Below, in pieces: positions 16,801-24,238 of a stretch of DNA of 64,000 nt. The notes beneath the pieces were generated by a model. It made no database searches. It was not told the origin of the DNA and was given only the letters and a program-made list of their open reading frames with translations. The translations under genes and the position numbers were made by a program. This DNA is from Sphingomonas yabuuchiae. Its GTDB lineage: Bacteria; Pseudomonadota; Alphaproteobacteria; Sphingomonadales; Sphingomonadaceae. Position 1 is the stretch's first letter. Each line of letters starts with the position of its first letter. The stretch is taken from contig NZ_JACHNX010000003.1 of the NCBI RefSeq assembly GCF_014199595.1, positions 124,001-188,000 of the forward strand, in the 5' to 3' direction.

Positions 16801-17481
16801 TCACCCGCCACGTGCATTCCTACCCCTTGCCCGCGCATGGCGTTCGGCATGGGCGAGCAGCATGTCCAAATCCTCGCGCGCGATGTCGAAGCTCTCGTGC
16901 ATATCCTCCAGCGCAGCGTCGATATCCTCCGCCCCGATGCGCGAGGCGTCGCCGACCGGCGGGACGAGCGCGGGTTCGTGCGGATAGCTGCGCCCCGTCG
17001 CGCGGTGGAAGAACATGCCGAGCGCCACCAGCGCGATCGAGTTGATCGCGACCGGCGCGAAGGCGAAGGAAAAGCCCGCCGCATGAATGCCCTGGCTCCC
17101 GATCACGGCGGTCAGCGCCGCCGCGCCGCCCGGCGGATGCAGGCAGCGCGCCAGCGACATGACCAGGATCGCACCCCCGACCGCACACCCGGCTGCCAAG
17201 GGCAGCGACGGGATCGCCTGAAACATCGCCACCCCGACCAGCGTCGACAGGACATTGCCCCCGACCACCGACCAAGGCTGGGCCAGCGGACTGGCGGGCA
17301 CGGCGAAGACGAGCACCGCCGAGGCCCCCAGGGGCGCGACGATGATCGGCAGGTCGGGACCGAGCGGCGGCAGGCCGCCACAGACGATGATGGTCAGCGC
17401 GATCCCGATGACCGCTCCGACACAGGCGAGCAGACGGCCGGACAGGGTTGCTCCGGCGAGCAAGGGTTGGAAAAAGCGCAT
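16801..17481 (-). CDS. HPP family integral membrane protein
   Basis: A 226-residue protein with four to five hydrophobic segments (LLACVGAVIGIALTIIVCGGL, LPIIVAPLGASAVLVFAVPAS, GCAVGGAILVMSLARCL, INSIALVALGMFF). CLHPPGGAAALTAVIGS at about residues 113-129 contains the His-Pro-Pro motif that names the family. PASPLAQPWSVVGGNVLSTLVGVA is also conserved. The hydrophilic C-terminus (EDIDAALEDMHESFDIAREDLDMLL) is helical. HPP proteins are implicated in nitrite transport in chloroplasts and cyanobacteria; in proteobacteria the role is unknown. It is a lone gene followed by a family D inverted repeat. Confidence 0.9.
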   Translation of the reverse strand: MRFFQPLLAGATLSGRLLACVGAVIGIALTIIVCGGLPPLGPDLPIIVAPLGASAVLVFAVPASPLAQPWSVVGGNVLSTLVGVAMFQAIPSLPLAAGCAVGGAILVMSLARCLHPPGGAAALTAVIGSQGIHAAGFSFAFAPVAINSIALVALGMFFHRATGRSYPHEPALVPPVGDASRIGAEDIDAALEDMHESFDIAREDLDMLLAHAERHARARGRNARGG

Positions 17482-17689
17482 GAAATCTTCGGCTGTTTCG
17501 GATGGAAAGGTTCGGGATTAGCCGCGGACCGCACGCTTGGCCACCGTCAACAACATGACGCGATACCCGCGAAACCTGGCGCAAAGCCCCTCCTCCCGGC
17601 AGGGGCGTTTCAGGTCGGTCATGCCCCCGGCATGACCTAAACGATGCGGGGCATCGTTTACCTGAAACTGGATTTGGGGTGGGGGCTGA

Positions 17690-17760
17690 GCCGCAAGCGA
17701 TGGTCTCGGTGAGACACATTACCCTCCCCCACCCCCTCCCGTTTACGGGAGGGGGAGCGG
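17690..17760. repeat. Family C composite repeat (partial copy)
   Basis: Contains GTCTCGGTGAGAC, then CCCTCCCCCACCCCCTCCCG with TTTACGGGAGGG, the spacer and one palindrome of the family C element. It lies between the HPP gene and the lactonase gene and ends 23 bases after the lactonase stop. Confidence 0.7.
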
Positions 17761-17782
17761 ACGGTCGTGAGGTCCGGGCGTG

Positions 17783-18877
17783 TCAGACCTCGGCCAGGAA
17801 CACCACGCCCGGAATGGCGATGCTCCGGCCGGTCGCGGTCAGGTGGCCGTCCCGACCGATGCGGAAGGCGTCGACCGTGCCCGAACGCTCGTTCGCCACC
17901 AGCATCTCCCCCCGCCCCTCGCGCAGCAGGAAGAAGCGTGGCCAGTTTCCGCCGGTCGGGACATGCTGCACCAGCCGGGGCTCACCCTTCGCATCCAGCG
18001 CGAAGACGGTGATAGTGTTCGCGCCGCGATTGGACACATAGAGCGTCCGCCCCGCCCGATCGATCGCGATATGCGCGGCATAGGACGGCCCCTTCATGCC
18101 CTCGGGGAGCAGCGCGTGCTCGCCTGCGTCACGAAAACGCCCATCGGGCAGCGCATCGAGGACGAACAGCTTCGGCGTCAGCTCACAGGCAAGATAGGCG
18201 CGCGGCAGGGTCGGATGGCGGACCATGTGGCGCGGGCCTGCCCCGGCGGGCGCGGACCACGCAACCACCGGCTCGGCCAGCGTGCGTGCGGCGGGGTCGA
18301 AGCGATAGGCGAAGATCGCATCCGCCCCCAGATCGACCGCATGCAGCCAACGCCGGTCAGGGCTGAACCCCACCCAATGCGCGTGCGGCCCGGCCTGACG
18401 CTCGGTGTTGGGGCCGTGACCATGATGCTGGAAGACCTGGGCCGGGCCGGTCGCGCCGGTTCGACGGTCGAGCCGATAGAAGGAGACCGAGCCGCTGGAA
18501 TAATTGGCGACGGCCAGGCAAGCCGAAGCCCGGTCGATCGCGACATGACACGGGTCCGCCCCGCCGGTCGGCGCGCCACCATGCACGGCCCAGTTCGGTC
18601 CATAGCCGGTGCAGCCGCCTTCCCGCCGCTCCCGCAACAGATAGAAGGTCTGATCGGGCCCACCGCCGACACCATAGGAGGCGTCGACAATGGTCGTGTC
18701 CACCGGACCGAGCACCCGCCCGTCGCTGATATGGTACAACCCCCTGCCGCCCTCATTGGCATAGGTGCCCGCGATCAGCCGGTCGCCGCCCGGCAGCCGC
18801 GCCATCGCCGGGGCGACCGCCGTGCCCAGCCCGATTGCCGCCGCGCCCGCCATTACCTCGCGCCGTGTCGTCGTCAT
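17783..18877 (-). CDS. Tat-exported lactonase family (beta-propeller) protein
   Basis: A 364-residue protein of the YbhE/6-phosphogluconolactonase-like seven-bladed propeller family. The N-terminus TTTRREVMAGAAAIGLGTAVAPAMA is a twin-arginine signal, so the enzyme acts outside the cytoplasm, unlike true Pgl. Family sequences include GGADPCHVAIDRASACLAVANYSSGSVS, GPHAHWVGFSPDRRWLHAVDLGADAIFAYRFD, GAGPRHMVRHPTLPRAYLACEL and AAHIAIDRAGRTLYVSNRGANTITVF. GGTGGGG precedes the chosen ATG. The natural substrate of exported members is not known. It is downstream of phoX but separated from it by a strong terminator. Confidence 0.9.
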   Translation of the reverse strand: MTTTRREVMAGAAAIGLGTAVAPAMARLPGGDRLIAGTYANEGGRGLYHISDGRVLGPVDTTIVDASYGVGGGPDQTFYLLRERREGGCTGYGPNWAVHGGAPTGGADPCHVAIDRASACLAVANYSSGSVSFYRLDRRTGATGPAQVFQHHGHGPNTERQAGPHAHWVGFSPDRRWLHAVDLGADAIFAYRFDPAARTLAEPVVAWSAPAGAGPRHMVRHPTLPRAYLACELTPKLFVLDALPDGRFRDAGEHALLPEGMKGPSYAAHIAIDRAGRTLYVSNRGANTITVFALDAKGEPRLVQHVPTGGNWPRFFLLREGRGEMLVANERSGTVDAFRIGRDGHLTATGRSIAIPGVVFLAEV

Positions 18878-18910
18878 GCACCCCACCTTTCGCGTCCGCC
18901 TTGAACGCGA

Positions 18911-18942
18911 AAGGGGCGGGAAGGCAATCGCCTTCCCGCCCC
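18911..18942 (-). terminator. Strong hairpin terminator of phoX
   Basis: A perfect 13-base-pair stem, GGGGCGGGAAGGC with GCCTTCCCGCCCC, separated by four bases, followed on the minus strand by TTTCG. It is 40 bases after the phoX stop. The T run is short, but the stem is very stable. Confidence 0.72.
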
Positions 18943-18981
18943 CTCCGGCTCACGATGCGACCAAGTCGCGTCGGCAATCGA

Positions 18982-21462
18982 TCAGATCGCGACCACGCCG
19001 CCGTCATTCTTGGTGATGACGATGGTGGCCGAGCGCGGGCGGATGGTCGCCGAGGCCGAACCACCCTGGCTGTCCGGCCAGTTGCTGGTCGGCGCGGACG
19101 GGGTGCTGGCGTCCTCGCCCGGGTGCTGGATGTTGACGAATACCGAGGTACCGTCCGGCGTCGAGTGGATGCCGGTGATCTCGCACTGCTTCGGGCCGAC
19201 CAGGAAGCGCTTCAGCGTCACGCCGGGCGCCTTGCCGATCCGCGTGGTGACGGTCGCGCTCGATCCGCCCGCGCTGCTCGTCACGGAGCGGGTGCCGCCA
19301 TCGCCGACCCGGCCGGGGATCGCGGCCAGCATCATGCAGTTGGTGACGTCGGTGAAGGCGCCGTCATCGGTCTGGATCCACATCACCGGCGTCTGCTGGC
19401 CTGCGACATTGCTCGGCAGGCTGAACCACAGGCCGTCGGGCGACGAGAAGTCGTTGGTCGCATCCAGCCCCGACAGGTTGATGTTGGTCGGATCCAGGTC
19501 CGCCCCCGCACCGAAGGCATAGACGTCCCAGGTGAAGCTCGTCGCCTCGGTCGTGTCGTTGGCCTCGCGGATACGGATGATATGGCCGTTGCGGTTGCCG
19601 ACCGAGGTCGAAGGCGCATCGACATAGGATCGCGGGTTGGCCGCATCGACGCCGGTCTGATTGCCCGAGGCCACCGGCTTGCGCGAGGCGTTGTTGGTCA
19701 GCGTGCAATACATCTCGCCGGTCGCCGGATTGACGGCGGTCCATTCCGGCCGGTCCATCTTGGTGGCGCCCAGCACGTCGGCGGCCAGACGGGTGTTGAT
19801 CAGGACATCGGCCTGATCCGCGAAGGGATAGACGCTGTTCGAGGCGTTCAGCCCGTTCTGACCGAAGACCAGCGGCATCCACTGGCCGGTGCCGTCCGCG
19901 TTGAATTTCGCGACATAGAGCGTGCCGTTGTCCAGATACTTGTCACCCACCGCCAGGCGATCGCTGGCGCTGGCATCCGAGGCATTCCACGGCGTCGTCG
20001 AGACGAACTTGTAGATATATTCGTTCTGCGCGTCGTCGCCCATGTAGAAGGCCGGACGGACGCCCGCGATCATCCGGCCGCTCTGGCAGCCTTCGTGATT
20101 CATGCGGCCCAGCGCGGTGCGCTTGCGCGGGGTCGAATTCGGGTTGAACGGATCGATCTCGACCACCCAGCCGAACTGGAACGGCTCGTGCCGGAAGTCG
20201 GCGGTGCCATCGGCGGCCAGCGCGGCATTGGCGGTCGCGTTCCAACGGCGGAAGACGGTGCTCGACGCATCCGACGGCGTGACCGTGGTCCAGCCATAAT
20301 TGCCCGAGCGCCCCTCGCTGATGCCATAGCGGGCCAGCGAGACATTCTGCCTGGCCGTGGTCGCGGTGCGGACCGCTGCGTCACCGGCGGTGCGGCGGAA
20401 ATAACCCGCCCAATTCTCTTCGTTGGTCAGGTACGTGTTCCACGCCATCGTGCCGTTGGCGCAGTTGTTGATCGTGCCGCGACCCATGGTGCCGTCGGCC
20501 GAATAGGCGGTCTTCAGCCAGGCATTGCCCTTGACCGGGCCACTGAACGCCATCGGCGTGTTGGGCGTGATGCGGCGGTTCAGCGACGAACTCTGGACAT
20601 AGGTCCAGGCGCCGTTGGCGCGGGTGACCTCGATCACCGAGACGCCGTGGCACTCGATCTCCTTGATCGCCTCGGATTCGGGACGCGGGCTGGGGGTCGG
20701 GCCGTTGGCGTGGAGATAGAGCTGGGTGATGTTCTCGTGATTCAGGACCAGCAGGCCGCGCGTGCTGCTGTTCGGGTCCGGATTGGCGCCCGACGAGGAC
20801 AGGCCGAAATAGCTCATGCCGTCATGATGGTCGCCCGCGCGCTGTGCGAAATTGGTGTCGTTGCCGTTATTGGCATAGGCCGGGACGGCGCTGCTGATCG
20901 GATCGCCCAGGCGATAGAGCACGGTCACGCTATAGCCCGAGGGGACGGTCACGATATCGGCCAGGCTGTGCGGCACGGCGGTGAAGTCGAGCGTGATCGG
21001 CGTGACCGTCAGCGTCACCGTGTTGTTGGTGACCAGGCCGTCACGGCTGGTGATCTCCAGCTTGAACGCCAGCTGCGTCGCGGTTGCCACGGCGGGTGCG
21101 CGGAACGAGGCGACCAGCTGGTTGGCGTTGGTCAGCGTGACCGACGGTCCTGCCGTCTGGCTCCAGTTCACATTGGCGACCTGGCCGCTGCCGACGGTGC
21201 CGGTCAGCGTGACGGGACGGCCCGCGGCGACGCTGGCGGTGCTGCCCGCCGCCGTGGCGGTGACCGCCTGCGGATTCTCGTCGTCGCAACCGGCCAGCAG
21301 CGCGCCGCCGAACAGCGCGGTGGTCATCGCCGACACACCATGGCGCAGCGTCTGGCGGCGCGACAGGCGGGTGGCGATCAGGTCGCTCATATGCGCGTTG
21401 GCGGAGCGGTTGGTATCGATGTCGCCATCGTCATAGGCGACCATGTTGTTGATATCCGACAT
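18982..21462 (-). CDS. phoX: PhoX-type alkaline phosphatase with inserted Ig-like domain
   Basis: Calcium/iron-dependent phosphomonoesterase that releases phosphate from organic esters outside the cytoplasm; 826 residues. The Tat signal is LSRRQTLRHGVSAMTTALFGGALLAGC (RRQTLR), ending in a lipobox-like Cys. Residues about 70-155 form an Ig/PKD-like module (VTLTGTVGSGQVANVNWSQTAGPSVTLTN). The PhoX (DUF839) domain begins near 160 and has RAGDHHDGMSYFGL, RGLLVLNHENITQLYLH, GRMNHEGCQ and RPEWTAVNPATGEMYCTLTNN. GGGGGA precedes the ATG. Signals like PHO boxes lie 64-125 bases upstream. The family is secure; the extra domain is noted separately. Confidence 0.93.
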   Translation of the reverse strand: MSDINNMVAYDDGDIDTNRSANAHMSDLIATRLSRRQTLRHGVSAMTTALFGGALLAGCDDENPQAVTATAAGSTASVAAGRPVTLTGTVGSGQVANVNWSQTAGPSVTLTNANQLVASFRAPAVATATQLAFKLEITSRDGLVTNNTVTLTVTPITLDFTAVPHSLADIVTVPSGYSVTVLYRLGDPISSAVPAYANNGNDTNFAQRAGDHHDGMSYFGLSSSGANPDPNSSTRGLLVLNHENITQLYLHANGPTPSPRPESEAIKEIECHGVSVIEVTRANGAWTYVQSSSLNRRITPNTPMAFSGPVKGNAWLKTAYSADGTMGRGTINNCANGTMAWNTYLTNEENWAGYFRRTAGDAAVRTATTARQNVSLARYGISEGRSGNYGWTTVTPSDASSTVFRRWNATANAALAADGTADFRHEPFQFGWVVEIDPFNPNSTPRKRTALGRMNHEGCQSGRMIAGVRPAFYMGDDAQNEYIYKFVSTTPWNASDASASDRLAVGDKYLDNGTLYVAKFNADGTGQWMPLVFGQNGLNASNSVYPFADQADVLINTRLAADVLGATKMDRPEWTAVNPATGEMYCTLTNNASRKPVASGNQTGVDAANPRSYVDAPSTSVGNRNGHIIRIREANDTTEATSFTWDVYAFGAGADLDPTNINLSGLDATNDFSSPDGLWFSLPSNVAGQQTPVMWIQTDDGAFTDVTNCMMLAAIPGRVGDGGTRSVTSSAGGSSATVTTRIGKAPGVTLKRFLVGPKQCEITGIHSTPDGTSVFVNIQHPGEDASTPSAPTSNWPDSQGGSASATIRPRSATIVITKNDGGVVAI

Positions 21463-21525
21463 GGAATTTCCCCCGGTACCGCGCGGGAAGCGCTGCGGTA
21501 AGCAGGGGCGCTTTGCCGCCGAACC

Positions 21526-21554
21526 AAGTCATGCACGCTTCATTTCGGCGTCAT
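21526..21554 (+). promoter_or_regulatory. Tandem 11-base-spaced GTCAT half-sites (PHO-box-like)
   Basis: On the plus strand AAGTCAT, GCTTCAT and GCGTCAT begin exactly 11 bases apart (21526, 21537, 21548), the spacing of PhoB half-sites (7+4). It is upstream of phoX but oriented away from it, toward rplJ. Together with the minus-strand box next to it this forms a cluster. Confidence 0.45.
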
Positions 21555-21569
21555 GTCGGTGACCAATAC

Positions 21570-21587
21570 ATGACTATGACATGACAC
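21570..21587 (-). promoter_or_regulatory. Candidate PHO box upstream of phoX
   Basis: Reading toward phoX, GTGTCAT-GTCA-TAGTCAT gives two seven-base direct repeats separated by four, as in the PhoB consensus CTGTCAT-N4-CTGTCAT. It ends about 108 bases before the phoX start, a usual activator distance. Activation under phosphate starvation is inferred. Confidence 0.6.
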
Positions 21588-21609
21588 GGACGTCATGCGA
21601 TGGGATTGC

Positions 21610-21638
21610 TTGACTCGCGTCTTCGATCCTCGTATGGG
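21610..21638 (+). promoter_or_regulatory. Candidate sigma-70 promoter for rplJL
   Basis: TTGACT and TATGGG are separated by 17 bases. The -35 is near consensus and the -10 is weak. Predicted transcription starts near 21645, giving a leader of about 255 bases that contains the whole L10-binding structure. Confidence 0.5.
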
Positions 21639-21675
21639 CAGCCCCGCATCCGGATGGGCTTGCCCGTTCGGATTC

Positions 21676-21732
21676 CGTCCAAGACAGCAGGTGCCGGGGA
21701 ATATGCCCTGGCTTAATCTCCTGCCGAGACGG
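21676..21732 (+). promoter_or_regulatory. Ribosomal protein L10 leader
   Basis: The leader carries the conserved blocks of the L10-binding mRNA structure: GACAGCAGGTGCC on the 5' side and GGCTTAATCTCCTGCCGAGAC on the 3' side, closed by a CCGTC/GACGG stem. GCAGG pairs with CCTGC, and the flanking GA-rich bases form the kink-turn region. By the known mechanism, excess L10(L12)4 binds here and represses rplJL translation. It is 170 bases upstream of rplJ. Confidence 0.88.
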
Positions 21733-21902
21733 GGAAAAGGATTTTGCCGGTCGTGCCACTTGCTGGTCCCGTCCGGTCTGCCCCGCGTTTCTCACGCGTC
21801 GGTTGCCCATTCCCCATCGCTGGACACCCCGAGGGGTGGTTTCACCCCCCGGTCAAGCAACCGGGATGACCGTTCGCGGTCGTTCCAACCATGGAGAATG
21901 GC

Positions 21903-22424
21903 ATGGATCGCGATCAAAAGAGCCAGGCCGTCGCCGAACTGAACCGCAACTTCAACGAGGTTGGCGTGGTGGTCATCACCCGCAACCACGGCATGACCGT
22001 CGCCCAGTCGACGGCCCTGCGCACGAAGATGCGGGAAGCCGGCGCGACCTACAAGGTCTCGAAGAACCGGCTTGCCAAGATCGCAGCCCAGGGCACCGAC
22101 TATGCCGGTGTCGCTGACATGCTGACGGGTCCCGTCGGCATTGCCAGCTCGATCGATCCCGTGGCCGCCGCCAAGGTGGCCGTGGACTTCGCCAAGACGA
22201 CCGACAAGTTCGAGATCGTCGGCGGATCGATGGGTGCGAACGTCCTTGATGTCGCAGGCGTGCAGGCGCTGGCGACTCTGCCCTCGCTGGACGAGCTCCG
22301 GGCGAAGCTGGTTGGTCTTATCGTCGCTCCGGCGACCAAGCTGGCCACCATCACCCAGGCTCCCGCGGCGCAGATCGCCCGCGTCCTCGCGGCTTATGCC
22401 GACAAGGACAAGGAAGCCGCCTGA
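21903..22424 (+). CDS. rplJ: 50S ribosomal protein L10
   Basis: Base of the ribosomal L7/L12 stalk; binds 23S rRNA and the L7/L12 dimers. The 173-residue product begins [47 protein letters not shown], and [13 protein letters not shown] is the conserved rRNA-binding stretch. The C-terminal helix [16 protein letters not shown] tail ([15 protein letters not shown]) binds L7/L12. GGAG precedes this ATG; an ATG 12 bases upstream would start inside the ribosome binding site. It is the first gene of a two-gene operon with rplL. rplK and rplA are not upstream here. Confidence 0.97.
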   Translation: MDRDQKSQAVAELNRNFNEVGVVVITRNHGMTVAQSTALRTKMREAGATYKVSKNRLAKIAAQGTDYAGVADMLTGPVGIASSIDPVAAAKVAVDFAKTTDKFEIVGGSMGANVLDVAGVQALATLPSLDELRAKLVGLIVAPATKLATITQAPAAQIARVLAAYADKDKEAA

Positions 22425-22493
22425 TCTTCGGGCGAACACGATTGAACTGACACACTCGGGCCACTTCATCCGGCCCGTATTGGAGATAAGAAC

Positions 22494-22868
22494 ATGGCAG
22501 ACCTGAACGCGCTGGTTGACCAGCTGAGCGAGCTGACCGTCCTCGAGGCCGCTGAGCTCTCGAAGATGCTCGAAGAGAAGTGGGGCGTCTCGGCCGCCGC
22601 TGCTGTTGCCGCGGCTCCTGCTGCTGGCGGCGCTGCTGCTCCGGCCGCTGAAGAGAAGACCGAATTCGACGTGATCCTCACCGGCGACGGCGGCAAGAAG
22701 ATCAACGTCATCAAGGAAGTCCGCGCGATCACCGGCCTGGGCCTGACCGAAGCCAAGGCGCTGGTCGAAGGCGCTCCGAAGCCCGTCAAGGAAGGCATTG
22801 CCAAGGACGAGGCCGAGAAGATCAAGAAGCAGCTCGAAGAAGCCGGCGCGACCGTCGAGCTCAAGTAA
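22494..22868 (+). CDS. rplL: 50S ribosomal protein L7/L12
   Basis: Multimeric stalk protein that recruits translation GTPases. The 124 residues show the N-terminal dimerisation domain ([29 protein letters not shown]), an Ala-rich hinge ([19 protein letters not shown]) and the C-terminal domain ([47 protein letters not shown]). GGAGATAAGAAC precedes the ATG. It follows rplJ by 69 bases. A terminator follows, so rpoB is not in this operon. Confidence 0.98.
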   Translation: MADLNALVDQLSELTVLEAAELSKMLEEKWGVSAAAAVAAAPAAGGAAAPAAEEKTEFDVILTGDGGKKINVIKEVRAITGLGLTEAKALVEGAPKPVKEGIAKDEAEKIKKQLEEAGATVELK

Positions 22869-22922
22869 TCGGACTGCGAAAGGGCAACCTTTCGCACCCG
22901 TTCGCTTGGCGAGCTAAAGTTA

Positions 22923-22956
22923 AGGGCGGCCCCTTCGGGGGTCGCCCTTTTCTTTT
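22923..22956 (+). terminator. Rho-independent terminator of rplJL
   Basis: AGGGCGGCCCC, TTCG tetraloop, GGGGTCGCCCT, then TTTCTTTT, 55 bases after the rplL stop. This closes the rplJL unit. Confidence 0.9.
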
Positions 22957-22978
22957 GGTGCCGAACCGCAGCGCCCTT

Positions 22979-23557
22979 TCAACAGGATGGCGGATCGATC
23001 GTCAGCACGAGGCGACGTCCGGCATTGGCCGAAATCGGCGGCGCGCGGCGAACGATGAGCGGTGGGTCCAGCAGATCGCGGCCCTTCCATATGGCGACCG
23101 CGCCTGTCGGCACCTCCCAAATGGCATCCCGTCCATCCGCGCAGCACCATTGCTCTCCGGCACCGACATAGGTGCATGACAGACGCAGAGTGCCGCAATC
23201 CGCACCGAAGCACGTGTCCGAACCGGCACTGACCACCCCCAGTCCGACCTGCAATCGATCCTCCCCGGTCAGCGCCGCATGACGCCGGACGAGCAAATCG
23301 ATATCCTCCGCCAGTGGGGCCAGCACCGTTTGCGGATATCCCGCCCCGCGCAAGGCCGCCTCCAGCGAGTGACCGGCTTCGACCGTGACGGAAAGATCCT
23401 CGACGGTGGTCAGGTCGAGCTTGGCGAGAAGCGATCGAAGCGGTTCGGGAACGCCGCGCCACCAGATCGCCAGCGCAGTCTGCGAGCGGGCGATCCGATC
23501 GAGCCAGAGACGGTCACCGCTGATCGTCAGAACATGGTCGATTCGCGTGGGTGCCAT
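22979..23557 (-). CDS. DUF1826 domain-containing protein
   Basis: A 192-residue cytoplasmic protein (from the MAPTRIDHV start). The C-terminal half matches DUF1826: LRLSCTYVGAGEQWCCAD, then VPTGAVAIWKGRDLL, PLIVRRAPPIS and RRLVLTIDPP. Family members usually have CRKFHxD before LRLxCTYxGPGTQW; here that segment is DTCFGADCGTLRLSCTY, so the His is missing and cysteines are present. Function of the family is unknown; in several bacteria it is near zinc-homeostasis genes, but nothing here confirms that. An ATG 63 bases upstream is possible, though neither start has a strong ribosome binding site. Confidence 0.75.
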   Translation of the reverse strand: MAPTRIDHVLTISGDRLWLDRIARSQTALAIWWRGVPEPLRSLLAKLDLTTVEDLSVTVEAGHSLEAALRGAGYPQTVLAPLAEDIDLLVRRHAALTGEDRLQVGLGVVSAGSDTCFGADCGTLRLSCTYVGAGEQWCCADGRDAIWEVPTGAVAIWKGRDLLDPPLIVRRAPPISANAGRRLVLTIDPPSC

Positions 23558-23635
23558 TCTTGCAAAGAACCTCGGCGACGGTCTGACGCGGGGATGCGAC
23601 GCGCCGTATCGCACCCCCATGGGTCGCCTTCAGGA

Positions 23636-24100
23636 TCAGGGCTGATAGGGAAGCGACGACTGATGCAGGATGATCCGCACCTTGCCGTCCGAGCATTGCT
23701 TGAACACGAAGCTCTTGTTCACGAAGATATGACTATCATCGCCGCCGATGAAATGGACATTGCATTGCACGATCGCCAGATCACCATGAAGGATATAGTC
23801 CAGCTTGTTATACCACACCTTCACCCATGGCTTGAGCTTGAAGCCCTTGTCGTCGGGAAACTCGTTATTCCCGCCGACGAAATAGGATAAAGCACCTTCC
23901 TTGGTGGGTCGGAAGGTCTGCGCGCCATAGGTCAGCGTCGGTTTGAAGAGGACTTGCCCCCTGTCGTAATCGTAATTGTCGGTCAGGACCTGGGTCGCAA
24001 AGGCCTGGACATCGCCGCCCTCGGCATGGACCTGGCCGACCGCCACCACATTGTCGCACCAGGTCTGAAGCGCCTTGTGCACCATGTCGTCCGTAAACAT
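23636..24100 (-). CDS. NTF2-like protein (CaMKII-association-domain type)
   Basis: A 154-residue protein of the cystatin/NTF2-like cone fold. The conserved blocks are VHKALQTWCDNVVAVGQVHAEGGD, YDRGQVLFKPTL, FRPTKEGALSYFVGGNNEFPDDKGFKLKPW and IILHQSSLPYQP at the C-terminus. Homologues are often mis-labelled phosphoribosyl-AMP cyclohydrolase in databases, but no HisI zinc or catalytic motif is visible. The fold binds small molecules or mediates oligomerisation. No signal peptide is seen, unlike many homologues. It is 15 bases downstream of any extended form of the DUF1826 frame but lies upstream of it in the minus direction, so the two may be co-transcribed. Confidence 0.7.
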   Translation of the reverse strand: MFTDDMVHKALQTWCDNVVAVGQVHAEGGDVQAFATQVLTDNYDYDRGQVLFKPTLTYGAQTFRPTKEGALSYFVGGNNEFPDDKGFKLKPWVKVWYNKLDYILHGDLAIVQCNVHFIGGDDSHIFVNKSFVFKQCSDGKVRIILHQSSLPYQP

Positions 24101-24238
24101 TCTGCCTTCCTTTCCTGTCCGCCAAAGACGCCTCGGGCTTTGCGGCGCGAGCGCACGGCCCGCGACACGCAGGACAGGATATAATAGACATGTTATTACA
24201 TCACATATATGCTCTGTAATGAATCTTTGCTGCGTACG

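Noticed and set aside
18835..21501. 888-codon frame antisense to phoX
   Set aside because: Complementary shadow of phoX; low-quality composition.
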